Shown: positions 33,127 through 46,662, counted from the first letter of the stretch. The stretch is DNA of 64,000 nt from Ceratorhiza oryzae-sativae (GCA_030998015.1 JARWMV010000235.1:434001-498000), one strand, 5' to 3'. Numbers and translations: made by a program. Notes: a model not told the origin generated them from the letters alone.

Positions 33127-36100
33127 ATGCCAGTTTTCAACGCCGATATCGGAAACGAAGTAGCGTCACATGGTACAGTACCGGACGTCGAAGGCGCTGT
33201 ACATGTGAGCCTGTCATTCGTGTTCAAGTGCTATATTTACCCTGTGCCTACAAGTATGTTGCGACAACCAGTTTCACCCTCGTATCGACCGCTCGCCAAC
33301 ACGTTTTCGACTGGGTCAATCGCTGGTTTGACGGCATCATGACTGTAATCAAAACTTTTGGCACTTATTTGCTACTCCTTACGGCGACGCTCCTTGGGTC
33401 CGGTGGCAGCGGTGGACTAGGAGTTCAATCCGTCGATGCGCAGCAGTATCTCCTTGGCCTTGGCATTGGCGATGTGACTGGGTAAGCGCCTCGTCGAAAC
33501 CCAACGTCAAGCCTCTCACAATCCGCTTCATGTAGACCTATCGTAGAGACAAACATGATGGGCTACGCCGCCCTATCTCAAACAGATACCGGTCTCCACA
33601 TGCGCCAATTTTCCCGTGCTTTCATTATAGCCACACCCGGCACCAACACCGCCAAGGATCGTATCCTATTTGTCAATTCAGACCTCCAGTCGGGAGACAC
33701 GGCCGTTCGTCGGGGCATCCTCGAACGGCTTCAAGTGCTCTATCCAGGTTTGCCCGTTCGTGAGACATTGTTACTTGCGGGTTCTAACCGAGGCAATCAG
33801 GGCTATACACAGAGGCCAACTTTGCCCTTGTGGGAACGCACTCGCACGCCGGTGTTGCCGGTTTCTTGAACAACTTGCTGCCCCAGCTCACTAGCCTGGG
33901 CTTTGTGAAGCAAACCTACGATGCGATTGTCAATGGTATGATCACACGTTATCCTATATAGCGCTTAGCTGATACTTGTCCGACAAAGGAACTGTACTGG
34001 CCGTGCAGCGAGCACACGAATCTTTGGCCTTGGGCACACTGTCGCTAGGCAACGTAACCGTGCTGGATACGAACATCAACCGGTCGCCTTTTGCATACGA
34101 GGCTAACCCTGCATCTGAGCGCGCGAGGTTTGTGATACTCGATTCAGCCTCGTATTGAATGGCGAACCTAATTCTTTGCTTCTTTATAGGTACCAATATG
34201 ACCAGGACAAGGTAATTCAATGCAAAAAAAAATCGACGTTGGAACCACGTTTGACCAAGACTCTATGCAGGAGCTTCACTTGCTTAAATTCAAGAGCTCC
34301 AACGGGACGGATCGTGGATTTTTGAGCTTCTTTCCTGTCCATGGAACCAGTTTATACGAGGTGGGCGTGTGTTGTGTATTCGTGGATTTCATTCTAACCC
34401 CTTTGCAGAATAACACGCTAGTTAGTACCGATAACAAAGGAATGGCTGCATACCTTCACGAAGGTAACGCCTTTCGTAGCCCTGGTACAAGCTGGTGATT
34501 AACTTGTTTGGCGATTAGCATCTGTGCAACCAAACGCTGCTCCTGGAAAGAATACTTTCATTGCAGGTTTCGTGCAGGGTACGTTGTAGTTGTAAGGCCG
34601 CAGCGTCCAAGCGCGTATTGACGATCATACCATTGCAGCCAATGTTGGCGATACTAGGTTCGTTGAAATGCACTCGAGTTTGCACGTCCATCTCTAACTC
34701 TCAAGCGACGCATTCTAGTCCAAATACGCAAGTTTGATCTTATTTTATATGTATCTTAACACCCACTTACCCCATTCTTGTAGCCTCGGAGCCTACTGTG
34801 AAAGCCCCGGTCAACCCTGGGACGGCCAGCCTTGTGAATATCAAAAGTCGACTTGCGGCAACAAGACCCAGGATTGTCATGGGCGGTAGGTCGCCAGGCC
34901 ATTGCCCACCGCATTACTTATCGTAATATCAATCCCAGTGGTCCCGGTTTCCGCACCTCTGACTTTGAGTCCAACTTTATTATCGGAAACAACCAATTCA
35001 ATGGGGCCAAGAAGTTGATGAGCAGCACACTGCCGAGTGTGGCTGGAGCCGTGAGGAGCTTGCATAGCTACGTAAACATGTAAGTTGGCGAATAAGCTGG
35101 TTCGGTCACGCATATACCGACCACAAACCTCGGTCAGGTCGAGCTACTCCTTTGCTTTGGCCAACGGTACCAGCGTGTCGACATGTCCTCCAGCGATGGG
35201 TTAGTCTTGAACCGGTTCTACGTTATGACTAATGACTCGACCGAGCTATCTAGGCTATTCTTTTGCTGGTGGAACAACGTAAGCGCTTCAGCATAAATCA
35301 AAATCCGTCGTAATTGACACTTGTCCCAAGTGACGGGCCTGGCGCTTTTGATTTTACTCAAGGAGACAACTCGACCTCCCAGTACGTATATCACCCACTC
35401 GATCGGCTATATTAATGCCCTTTACAGGAATCCGTTCTGGGAAATCGTCAAGGGTAGGATGTTCATCTCGGCTACCGTTGACATGTGCCTCATCGACATG
35501 ATCCGCAGGCATAGTGACAGCTCCGCCGAGCGCGGCTCAGAAAGCGTGCCACTATCCAAAACCCATTCTCCTGAACACGGTATGCTCTAATATCAAATCA
35601 TAACCTTGCAGTCAATAACGGGACTGCTTTTTTAGGGATACGCCAACACTCCCTATCCCTGGCAGCCCTCCATTGTCGATATCCAGATGTTCCGGGTTGG
35701 GCAATTGGTCATGGTGATCTTCCCAGGCGAGCTTACCACGATGGCTGGTCGGCGTCTGCGGTTCGTATTCTCCCATCATGAAATCGCATATAGCTAATGA
35801 GGACAAACGCTTGCAGGGAAGCCGTCCGCGCCAAGCTCGTCTCGAGCGGTGTGATTGGAAGTAATGCCTATGTCGTCCTCGGTATATTGATCTTCTGATG
35901 AATCGACCCGTGGGCTAACGCAGGTAATTTCAGCTGGACCTGCCAATACCTATGCCCATTACGTTACGACTCGGGAGGAATACTCGATCCAACGCTACGA
36001 AGGCGCTTCCACCATCTACGGACCTTGTGAGTCGGATCGTGTCAAAACAAGTGATGGCTCGCTGACACGCTGACACATCTGTCACCCAGTCACGCTTGAA

Positions 36101-36923
36101 GCCTATCTGGACTTGTATACCAAATATGTCCCGTATCTCGCAGACGGCGCCACCACGTCTCCTCCAGCAGGTCCAACCCCTGAGGACTTGACGAAGCGAT
36201 CGATCTCGCTCCAGGTAGAGTTTCTCGACCTCTGGGAGCTTACAGAGGCGTGCTCACCCCAAAATATCAGACAGGGGTTGTGTTCGACGCCGCACCGATT
36301 GGTAAGAGCTTCGGGTCAGTTTTGACTGATGTCAACACGGCGACTCCATACAAGCGTGGGCAGACCGTCAGTGCTGTGTTCCAAGGTGCAAACCCACGGG
36401 TGCGCAATAATCTTTTTCCACACAACGTCCGAGCAACCCGACTGAAAGTAGCCGATCGACCCGTTTTTGTGTTGGTAGAACAACCTTCGCCTCGAGGACA
36501 CGTACATGTCTATCGATCAGCTCGTGGGCGGGTCTTGGCAGGTCGCTAGAACGGATTCGCACCCTTCCACCAAGTTTGGTTGGCTCAGGACGAACACGGT
36601 GAGGCCTCTCTGTTGCCTTTGTCTGCCTCGTTTCTCATCCCGAACCACTCCCGTGCAGGTCTTGGGTTATAGTACTGTGACGACCAATTGGTATGTCTCT
36701 TTGCCGGTTGCATGGAATGAGACTGAATGGAACCGCTCATCCCAGGACAATTGAGAGCACGGCGCCAGGTACGGACGTGTGGTTCGCAGCCGATGCTTGC
36801 CGTTTGCTGACTTGATTCATAGCCGGTTCATATCGCATTTCATACTATGGGAACAACAAACCACTGATCGGTTCGATATCCTCCTTCAGTGGCAGCACCT
36901 CCACTTTCACGGTGTCCGCCTGA
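33127..36923 (+). CDS. Neutral ceramidase
   Basis: Twenty-seven exons join without a frame break to about 778 residues. The first are 33127-33204, 33255-33481, 33536-33747, 33801-33935 and 33989-34127; the last is 36823-36923. An N-terminal hydrophobic segment (TYLLLLTATLLG) suggests a signal anchor or signal peptide. Family motifs are GIGDVTGPIVE, NMMGYA, FVNSDLQSGD, GTHSHAGVAGF, VLDTNINRSP, FFPVHGTSLYENNTL, the catalytic NVGDTSPNTLGAYCE, FRVGQLVMVIFPGELTTMAGRR, and a C-terminal beta domain ending TFTVSA. The enzyme cleaves ceramide to sphingosine and fatty acid, using Zn2+. The catalytic serine codon is split by an intron, and the SPNT residues come from a 9-nt microexon (34719-34727) followed by a GC donor. 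Confidence 0.93.
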
Positions 36924-38248
36924 TCTAGACTCGGCAAGCGTGGATACCCTGCGAGAGGACGACTGAATAACGGCAGCGATTTGATCTCCGTCTGTTTCGA
37001 GTGCTTACATATCTGTATTACCTTGAGTTTGCGAGTTTCAAATGGAAACAGCTCGGACGCCGAACCCGATGCCTGTGAACATGCAATAGAAACATTTCAA
37101 GAATTCCCACAGAATGAATCGGTGTGGCACCACTACCACTCTGTTTAAGCGAGCGATTCGTGCCTTAATCTACAGACTCGTGCTGCTATTCGGCGACTGT
37201 ATTCTCTCAGCAGTCTCAGGCTGCGAGCCTCCTATTTGTTGTTGTCACTAGCGCGTGTTTGATGGTAAACTTTGTCATGAAGCATGTCGTGCTTTGTGCC
37301 TCTGTACTCCTATCCGCGGGGGGGTGGCCACTCGATCAAAAGTTTGACGCTCTTGATCAACAGGGGATCTCTTGGCATTCTTGGACCAGCGCTGTTGTGC
37401 CCTCGCCCGCCTGGGTCGGTGGGCGCAGGACTTGACCATCGCACGACCCATTTCCTATCAACGGACGAGAGATGCATTGGCTAGCCTCTGCTGGGACCGC
37501 AAAGGCTCTCACCCGAGTCGAGGCAAGTCTCATGGGATACGTAAAGGAAAATAAATTGACGCCGATCGAGGCCAGGTTACTCGCTTCGGAACTTTAAACG
37601 ATTATCGCCGGTGGCAAATGGGCGAGACATGGTACCTGACCGACCGAGGGCTGGGTCTGCCGGCCTCAGAGAGTGAGAGAGACATGAGGACAAAATCTTC
37701 AAGTAGGTTCCCACAGTCTAGGATAGTCTGTGTTTCGAGCCATATGAACGTGTTCGGATTTGAATATGTGGCTACGGGGGGGGGGGCGCTTTCTTCAACG
37801 GTGCATTGGTCGACTCGGCTTCTCGGCCTCTTGTAACAAGGGTCGATTTGTTGGGATGATGAGCATGACCATAATCCTGGCGCGCAAGCAACGACCCTTG
37901 CATGCGTCATAGCTGGATTTTCATGCTCGTAGCATGGGCAAGGATGGGACAGTTCCGTTCTTGATCTCCAAGACAAGAACCGGAATCCTATCGAGCACTA
38001 TGCCTCCTGAAGCGGCCGCTTTTATCCACGAGGCGTCTGAATCCCGAGGCACCGAAAAAGCGACTGAGCAATTTGTCGGCCAATCGCATGCCAAGGTAAC
38101 TAATTTTGTCAGGGGGGGCTGGACTTGCTTTGAGTGTCTTGGCAGCCGGAATCAAGCGGGGATGAATTAGACAAACCACTGTGGGGCGCGTAAATGCGCA
38201 TAGAAAAGGGAGCACGGGCGAAGACACCTTTCCATCAAACCCTCCGAG
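36924..38248. other. Intergenic region with one unexplained open frame
   Basis: It contains an open frame at 37435-37597 and a 9-base G run near 37776. No gene is otherwise supportable. Confidence 0.45.
37435..37597 (+). other. Possible orphan 3' exon
   Basis: A frame of 53 codons ends at TAA 37595-37597. Its sequence has protein-like composition (HWLASAGTAKALTRVEASL, then a helix-like LTPIEARLLASEL). No start with convincing context is linked to it, and the frame is closed by TGA just upstream. It could be a last exon of an unrecognised gene, a relic, or chance. I do not recognise the family. Confidence 0.2.
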
Positions 38249-40780
38249 ATGTTTCAGACGGTGGCTCACTCGGCTCTCCTCCTTTCGCTGGTCGCGTCTT
38301 CGGCGCGCCTCGCCAGCGCGGCGTTTGCTGACCAGACTCTCAACATCGTAAACACGTACATGGCCCCCGATGGCTTCAATCGCAGTGTCTCGGTGGTCAA
38401 CGGTCAATTCCCCGGAACTGTCGTTGTCGCTAACAAGGGTGACATCATCCGCAACACGGTTGTGAACCAGTTGACGGATACTACGATGCGGAGGTCTGTC
38501 AGCATTGTAAGTTGGTATTAACCTCGTGTTGCGTATCGTACTGATTAAAGTTACTTGGAAGCACTGGCATGGTTTGTTCCAGCGTACGACAGCGTACGAA
38601 GATGGTCCTGCATTCGTGACCCAGTGCCCGATCGCGCCTGGTCACTCCTACCAATATGTGATCCCAACGGGAGACCAGGCGGGAACACACTGGTGAGCCT
38701 CATGGTCTATTGTCGTTCGGTTCCACATACTAACGTTTTGCTTAGGTACCACGCCCATCTCGGGAGTCAATATGTAGACGGCATCAGGAGCATAATCGTG
38801 GTTTACGGTACGGCATCGTTGATACTGAATTTATATTAGATGTTTACTCCTTTTTTGTATTTAGATCCTAACGATCCCCACAAGGCACTCTATGGTGAGT
38901 TTGCTTGATGTATGCTCCAAATTAGAGCTGGGATTTAATGTGTTTCTCTGCGCCTCGAGATGTGGACGATCTTTCGACAATCATTCAGCTCTCCGATTGG
39001 TACCACAGCCCAACATCAGTCCTTGTCAACAACTATTTCTCAACTGGGACGGAGCCGTGAGTCTATTGTCGCAAAATGAACCGGCTCTTGTTCTCATATT
39101 ATTTCAGTGGCCCGGACAGCGGACTTATCAACGGCCGTGGCCGATACAAGGGTGGCCCAGCGGCTCCCTACTCGGTTATTAACGTACAAAAGGGAAAGCG
39201 ATACCGCTTCCGTGTTCTCAACAACTCTGCGCATGGATTCTTTACTTTCCAGATAGATGGACACCCGTTGAAGATCATTGAAGCAGATGGTACTTATCTT
39301 TCTTCACATGATCTATACAGAATCTGATGATTCCCCCCCAGGCGTCTCCCATCAACCACTCGTGGTCAAGTCTCTAGACATTCACCCTGGCGAGCGCTAT
39401 TCCATCGTCGTAAGCATCTCTTCCATTCGTTCTTGTCCGGCAGTTATTAATAATATCTTGGCAAAAGGTCGAAGCCAACCAGGCGGTCGGTAACTATTGG
39501 ATTCGGGCACCCATAACCGCAAAAGCAAGCGGCGGCGTCTGTGAGTTTTTCAAGTATGCGAGCACAAAAGGTCTTAATTCTGACGGCAGTTGGCAGTGGA
39601 TCCAAGTCTCGTCAAGGCCGTCCTGCGCTACCAAGGCGCGCCCGCATCGGAACCGAGAACATCACAGACGTCGGGAACGAAACTTGACCCTTCATTGTTG
39701 AAGGTAGGATGTCCACTGCAGAGGGTACATCAGCCATGTGTTAACGGTAGAGACGTTCGTAGCCACTTGAAAACCCCGGCGCCCCCGGAGGAAGTGCTCC
39801 AGTAAGCATAACATAAAAACACCGGATAATATTGCTTGGTATTGATATTTGAAATAGGCTGACGTGAACATTGACCTTGCGTTTGGCAGTGGAGGCAAGG
39901 CCGATTGGCGTGTAAACAACAGCCAATACAAGCCGCCGAAGATGCCGACACTCCTGAAGATCATGGGTGGCAACGATACATTTGAAGCATCGGAAAACAC
40001 TATCAAATTGCCAAATAATAAAGTCGTTCAGGTGGTCATTCATGGGTCCTCGGGGGTGAGTTGAGTGGGGAATACAGATGTGCAAGGATCTGACGGAACC
40101 ATCGGCAGGGGTTCCAACATCCATGGCATCTTCATGGTGTGAGTACTTTCCCAACAATGATTGCAAGTGACGCTTAGACAGGAATCATATCCAGCATACA
40201 TTTGATATCATTCAGAACAACGGCGCAATCAATTATGTCAATCCGCCTCGTCGGGATGTCATCCCGTGGGAGGCAACACCGCCATCATCCGTTTCAAGAC
40301 AGACAATCCAGGTTTGTGGGCCCCTTGGGTGTTAATACACATTATACTAATATAAATTCTATTTCAGGACCTTGGTACGTTATCATTTAAAGATATATTG
40401 AAAACGGTACGATGACTTGACTTGTTTGGATTAGGTTCTTGCATTGGTAAGTACGCACAAAAAAAAAAAAAAGATAATATATGCTCATAAAGGTGACTTC
40501 TTAGTCACATCGACTGGCATCTCGAGGTATGTCCCTTGAAAGGGTTTTGCCGATTATTTCTTACCTGTTCATACCTCGCAACCTCCTTAAACAGGCCGGT
40601 AAGTCTCGTGTAATGACATGTTCTTTGAAGAAAAAAACTGACCAGTCGTTCGTAGGTCTTGCTGTGGTGTTTGCTGAATCACCGGATGAACAACGCTCGG
40701 GCCAACAGCGGATTCAGCCCCCTGATACCTGGACCCAACTTTGCCCCATTTATGACGCCCTTCCCGAGGATCAGAAGTAG
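38249..40780 (+). CDS. Laccase (multicopper oxidase) A
   Basis: A secreted laccase with signal peptide (LLLSLVASSARLASA) and many short introns. The four copper motifs are present: HWHGLFQRTTAYEDGPAF, HAHLGSQYVDG, GFQHPWHLHG and CHIDWHLEAGLAVVFAE. The axial residue ten after the cysteine is Leu, so the type-1 site is class 2. Laccases oxidise phenols with O2 in the cell wall space and act in lignin and melanin chemistry. One base is missing near 40266: CCCGTGGGAGGC should read P-V-G-G as in the two neighbours. This shifts the frame before the last copper motif. With it restored the gene reads to TAG 40778-40780. It is the first of three tandem laccases and lacks the promoter element shared by B and C. 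Confidence 0.88.
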
Positions 40781-41847
40781 ATCGTCTACGGGCTTATGTC
40801 GCTGAAAAGTATGTTTGGCGCGCTTGTAAATGCTTTGAATCAACCTATCTATATATGTACTTGAATGACATGTCACTGCTAGTCGTGACTCGGATCCGAT
40901 GAATCGGCTTCCCGCTTCCCAATTACCGAGAAACCCATCATTCTGCACATCTATTAATCAATTTGCCCTGGGGTGATTCGCTATTGCACAATGCTCCAGA
41001 CCATTCCGTGGCGGTTGTCTATGCCGAAAACCCTATCCACCCTGTCAACTGCTGCCGGGCGTTCGATCAACGGCCATTTACGCCTAATCCGGAGGCTCCC
41101 TTGACAGAGCACGATTTGTCCCCAGACGCGCCATCAGTATGATGTAATTGTCTCCTGCCCGGGCATCGACTACCCAGTTTTGCAAGCGGAGATTGATCTT
41201 GCTGGTTTAACCTTGGCCAACGTCTTTATGTAACTTCCACTAATCCGTGAACCTTGTATCCTTGGCTCCTTGCATTTGCAATATGTAGAAACGCCCAGGC
41301 TTATTCGGTACCACATCCTCCCAGTCGTCTGGTGCCAAGGGGTGCTGATGTGCCTGTCAATCCTTTGATGGCCAGGCGGTGACTGAATAATGGCAAAGAT
41401 GTTACTTGGGCGGTATCGTTATTCGCGTTCTCATTTGGCCACTGATATCCTCTGAAATCCACGAGTCTCTCGTTGGTTCCGCTCGGTAACGCCAATAGCA
41501 TGAATTGATTATTCTTTTCACACCCAACACCCCTCACTAGTGAGCGCCGGCGATTGCGATGCCACGAGTTTGATTCATGGGGCAAATTCAATTCGCTTAA
41601 AGGCGCCAAGACTGTCTTGTGTAGACGACAGACACAAATTCTAGACGGTCACCTCCACGATCCGTGGCCAAGTCCAATCCCTTGCCAAGAGCGTGAACGT
41701 GCTTGTCCCGACATGTCTGGAACGCTCTGCACAACACGCCCTGAAGTGGATGGGGTGAACGTACCGAGGAAGGGGTTATAAAACGCGCCCGCGATGTTGG
41801 GTGAGACATCGCACTCTGCGGTGTGCCAGCGTCTCCTCTCGGCCATT
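40781..41847. other. Spacer between laccases A and B
   Basis: No gene is supported. Near 41000 a short frame reads VAVVYAENP, resembling laccase C-termini, but the rest does not match. TATAAAA at 41777-41783 and an 18-bp element at 41805-41822 belong to laccase B. Confidence 0.4.
41777..41822 (+). promoter_or_regulatory. Core promoter and shared leader element of laccase B
   Basis: TATAAAA (41777-41783) is followed by GACATCGCACTCTGCGGT (41805-41822), then the ATG at 41848. Laccase C has the same arrangement with one mismatch in the element. Confidence 0.5.
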
Positions 41848-44349
41848 ATGCGGGGTTTGGCACTTTCGTTATCACTTCTCGCCATTTCTGCTCGGTTCAC
41901 TGCCGCAGCGTACGCCGACTACACGCTTAATGTCGTCAACGCACAAATCAGTCCGGATGGGTATAGTCGTAAAGCCTCGCTTGTGAACGGGCAATTCCCC
42001 GGGACCACTTTGTTTGCCAACAAGGGAGATGTGCTCCGGAACACGGTGGTGAACCAGTTGACTGACCCTTCAATGCGGAGGTCTACTACTATTGTAAGTG
42101 GGTTCTCGCCTAGCTCCACAACATCATCTGAACGGGGTTTGCATAGCATTGGCATGGGCTTTTTCAACGAACTACTGCTTACGAGGATGGCCCTGCTTTC
42201 GTGACCCAGTGCCCAATCGCGCCAGCCGCGTCGTATCAGTATGTCATTCCGACGTTTGATCAAGCTGGAACCCATTGGTGCGCACACGCAGCTGCTCCAG
42301 TCTGGCACTCGACTGATTCCTGCCTAGGTATCACTCGCATTTGGGTAGTCAGTATGTGGATGGTGTACGAGGGGCAATTGTGATATACGGTATGTTTCTT
42401 CGTCTCTATCCATGAAAATATGACGTGTATGCATGTTTTGTCCCTCCAGATCCCAACGACCCCCACAAGAGCTTATATGGTCAGTTTGGATTGAGTTTTC
42501 GTTGCTTGTAATTCCTGATATTTCCTCGGCAGATGTGGACAACGAGTCTACTGTCATTCAACTCTCCGACTGGTATCACAAAGCAGCTCCGGCGCTCACA
42601 GAAGAGTACTTTGCTTCTGGAAAGGAGCCGTAAGACTGTCGTTTGTCACCCTCCAATTCGCCACACCACTGATTTGAATGTTTGATCCCTAGGGTTCCCG
42701 ATGCTGGGCTGATCAACGGACGCGGTCGATATAACGGCGGTCCGGCAGCTCCTTGGTCAGTCATCAATGTAGAAAAGGGCAAACGATACCGTTTCCGGGT
42801 TGTAAACAATGGAGCGCTGGGATCCTTCAAGTTCGAGATCGACGGACACCCGTTCACGGTCATTGAAGCTGACGGTGGGCTGCTTCTAATTCTACGGGAC
42901 CAAGCGACATTAACAATCACGTCTCTACAGGCATCTCACACAGGCCGGTGGTGGTCAAGTCTGTGGAGATTCATCCAGGGGAACGTTATTCGATTATAGT
43001 GAGTATCGTTTGCGCTTGCATAATGTTTATGTTTATGTGACCAATATTATACATCAAAAGGTCAACGCAAACCAGACAGTTGGTAACTACTGGATTAGGG
43101 CGCCAATTAACGCGCGTCGCAGCAGTGATACTTGTGCGTCTATATGTCATATTTTTATCTCGATGGATTGAACAAGCCTGTACCCTCATTATAGTGGACC
43201 CAACTCTCGGCCGCGCAATTCTTCGTTACCAGGGCGCGCCAGCCGTTGATCCTACCACTTCTCAGACCTCTGGAACCACCCTTGACATCACTCGCTAAAG
43301 GTAAGATCTTCCGCTAGTTTAACCAGATTTCATTAGTAACCTAACAAATTTGTAGCCTGTCGAGAACCCGGGGGCTCCTGGTGGGAGCGTCCTGTGAGTA
43401 TTCGTTCGAATCACATGAATGGCACTTTCTTACTTTTAATAAACATAGGCTGATGTCGTGATTGACTTGAAATACGGAGGGGTGTCGGGGGGCAAGACTG
43501 GTTGGCAAGTCAATAAAAAACAATACAAGCCGCCTTCTCTGCCGACGTTGCTCAAAATTCTGTCAAATAATGCGACAACGAATAAGGACTTTACCGCCAA
43601 TGAGAACACGATTATTTTGCCTTTCAACAAGGTTATTGAACTGCAGATACACGGGTCTTCTAACGTGAGTAAATCGGATGTCCAATTGCGTCCACTCTGA
43701 CGGGATGCGTGTCGCGGTCACAGGGATTTGCGCATCCTTGGCATCTTCATGGTGTAAGTGAAGATATTAGTGATTTTTCTTTTTCTTATTAGATCCCTTT
43801 TGAACTATACTCTAGCATGCTTTTGATATTGTTCAAGCAGACGGAGGGGCAGTGAACTATGTTGATCCGCCCCGGAAGGACGTGGTCGCAGTCGGCGGAG
43901 GAACTGTTAGAATTCGGTTTAAGACCTCTAACCCGGGTGAGCTTGCTCGCTCTTATGTATTAATGAAACCCAGGCTAAGCGCGTGGTACTCCGCAGGCCC
44001 TTGGTTCCTGCACTGGTGAGTATATGCGAAGGGGCGTCCTTTGTTAGTTCTGAAATGAATGCTCTGTTTGTGTTAGCCATGTTGATTGGCATCTCGAGGT
44101 ATGATTTTATTTAAAGCGTAGTTTGCGATGAATTACTCATAATTATCTACTCTCAACCCCAAATCTTCAGGCTGGTATGTATCCCGACTCACCCGAAGAC
44201 TTGAGATGACTCATTTTTTTTTAGGCCTTGCAGTAGTATTTGCTGAAGCGCCCAACGAACAACGAACGGGTCCGTTGGCCATCCAACCATCACCTGGCTG
44301 GAGCCAGCTATGCCCAGCCTACCAAGCTCTCCCAGCTAGTCTGCAATAG
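41848..44349 (+). CDS. Laccase (multicopper oxidase) B
   Basis: The start follows TATAAAA by 71 bp. A signal peptide (LSLSLLAISARFTAAA) leads into the laccase fold. Exons were read as 41848-42093, 42147-42277, 42328-42389, 42450-42479, 42533-42629, 42693-42874, 42931-42998 and onward. Copper motifs are HWHGLFQRTTAYEDG, HSHLGSQYVDG, GFAHPWHLHG and CHVDWHLE then AGLAVVFAEAPNEQR. The axial residue is Leu (class 2). Near 43295-43298 the sequence CGCTAAAG puts a TAA in frame just before the intron. One extra T (CGCTTAAAG) would restore LK and the splice phase seen in its neighbours. A single-base assembly loss is the simplest reading, though a true truncation is possible. The protein is very similar to laccase C. 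Confidence 0.88.
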
Positions 44350-46662
44350 GCCATTGAGGAAATGACCTGTTATCGATTACCTGTGTTTGATTACTGTGCA
44401 TACATGATGTCATGCAATCGACTTATTTTAGGATTGGGTTTTCCTGATTGACACAACATTTCGACTACTAAATCAAATAATCGGCGCAAACTTTTGAACA
44501 TTCTCATTGCTTGAGGGAGGTTGACTGGGACATCACAAATGATATTTCGCTATAGCGACTTTATTGTCACGGAGGGTTGACTTAATGATTACCATACCTT
44601 GACCAGAATTTCCATCATGTCTACGAAATAGTAGTTGTATGCTTTTCAATTTATGCTTTCGACTTAATCCTAGGTTACGTAGAACAGATATGGTGATTTT
44701 GAGTGCGGGGCCCGTGGGCCTTGTCCTTCCTTCCGCGTTTAGGGCAGCACACAACAGACGAGCTACCATTGCTATCTGATCACACCCGGTCATTTTGGGG
44801 TGTCGAAGCATCCCGCTGCGCATCTAGTATCGTTCCGGGTCGCCCCTTCTAATACGCGTTTCTTGGGGCGGACTACCACGCAACCATCTAGGTCTCTATA
44901 TGCACAGCCTGCTGTCATATCCTTCCTTCGTTTCGTTCGTTACTTCACATTTGCAATCATCTGCCACCGCTGTCCGCTACACCAGTAATAATTGTCTGGA
45001 TGTCTCAATTGGCTGGGCTGTGGTTCCCCCTGCAGGATGTAATTGAAGCCCCAAAATTTTTTCGGCAGTTACGCCGAAGATTAAACAGATGTGGTAGCGA
45101 AGCAAGCCGTTGTCTGAGGGAGTGGGAGCAAGCAGAAAGGGAGAAGCAACTACAGGGGGATTCGACGAACGAACGACAGCTGGCTCACATCGACCCGCGC
45201 AAGAACGGGGCTTATACTTACCATAGGACCACCCAACTTCAACATCCGTTGTACTACTAGTTTCCCAACCGTCAGGTAAATATGTATGCCTAGGGATCAT
45301 TCCCAAAACACGCACTGTGCAGTGCATATTACTAAAGCTACACTTGAAAATAAGCGACTGGGCTCCAAGTCAATAACAGACAATGCTTACACCGACTTGT
45401 TTCCAGCTAGCGGGTTTTCCAGAAGTGTATTTTTTGGGAGCAGCGTCGGTTTCCCATAGGAACCTGTCCAAACTTCCATTTCAAACTCTCCTCGAATGCT
45501 CAGCATACACATTTCCATTTCACGATGTCACAATCAAGTCACGGTTGACATCAGCAGTGATTCTGCTCAGCAGCTTCGGCAAGGTATTTGATGTTGTTGG
45601 CATGTCCAATCAGAATCCCCTCGACTATCGCTTTGATGTGAATTTCAACATCTCTGTTCGGCTGAGCAGCCTACGCCCCAAGTTGCTCTGAGCAGTGTCT
45701 TCCGGACGTCTTCCCGCTCACCGTTGCATGTGGTGTCTCATTGATGACCAGTGCTGATCGAGTAAACAGTGCTTCTGTCTTAAAGCAGTGATGCCAAATT
45801 GCGGGTATCGATCGACAGGGGATTGCTTAGCTTGTTCTCGAACCACGTCGCTCCGCTGCGTAACTCTCGCACAGGTTTTCATCTGTAGCCTTCGAAGCTG
45901 CTTAACTACTCGCTAGGCTTAAAATTAAATGATATATCCTTGCTGAAGCATCATTGTTCTTTGCAATACGATTCATAAGTATTTCATCGAATCAACTTGA
46001 AAACCGGTTAGTCGACGTGTTTGAAAGCTTTATTAGCCGCGCCGGGAGAGCTTAATCTCCCCTTTGTTGGTCACAGTCATATTTGGACCCGGGCAACAGG
46101 AAATGAATCATTGTGCCTTGGAATTTACCTCACGTCGTTAAACAAAGTTCATCGGCTAGAACCAGAATTGACCTGCAAATTGAAATACTATACTGATCGA
46201 GCATCTTTGTTAGTAAACCTTGCGAACCAATCTTCCAAGGACTGCTATTCGAGTCGGCCTTGGGTGCACACGGCCACTTATGTTTTTGGATGGGCAACGC
46301 CAAGGTATTTCTCGGCACGCACATTCCACCGGCGATCACAATTCCGCGATATTAGCTCCTGAGGCCTTATGAAATCGATCGACGAAATATCCAGACTGGT
46401 CATCGTCTAGGCTGGTGAGCGACTTGTATGGATAGGACGGGTCGCCGCCCTTCCTACTTGGGGAGGCTTCGCGACCTATCCCTCATGGCGCGATTCCTTG
46501 CCAAGAGGGTGAGAAATCGCCTTCCATGGGCACCTAGGTTGAATTATGAGATGTAAGCTGCTCTGGAGGGCGGGTAGGCGGGTCAGAGTGCTATAAAGGC
46601 CACTCGTTGTGAAGAGGTTAGACATCGCATTCTGCGGTACTGGCTCTCTCATACCCTCTTCC
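44350..46662. other. Spacer between laccases B and C
   Basis: A gap of 2.3 kb with scattered short ORFs on both strands and no recognisable gene. The promoter of laccase C occupies its end (46592-46638). Confidence 0.45.
46592..46638 (+). promoter_or_regulatory. Core promoter and shared leader element of laccase C
   Basis: TATAAA (46592-46597) is followed by GACATCGCATTCTGCGGT (46621-46638), one base different from the element of laccase B. The spacing to the ATG (46663) is almost the same: TATA-to-ATG 71 bp in both. Confidence 0.5.

Noticed and set aside
41000..41150. VAVVYAENP frame between laccases A and B as a laccase relic
   Set aside because: Only nine residues resemble a laccase C-terminus. 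Neither the copper motif before it nor the tail after it matches.
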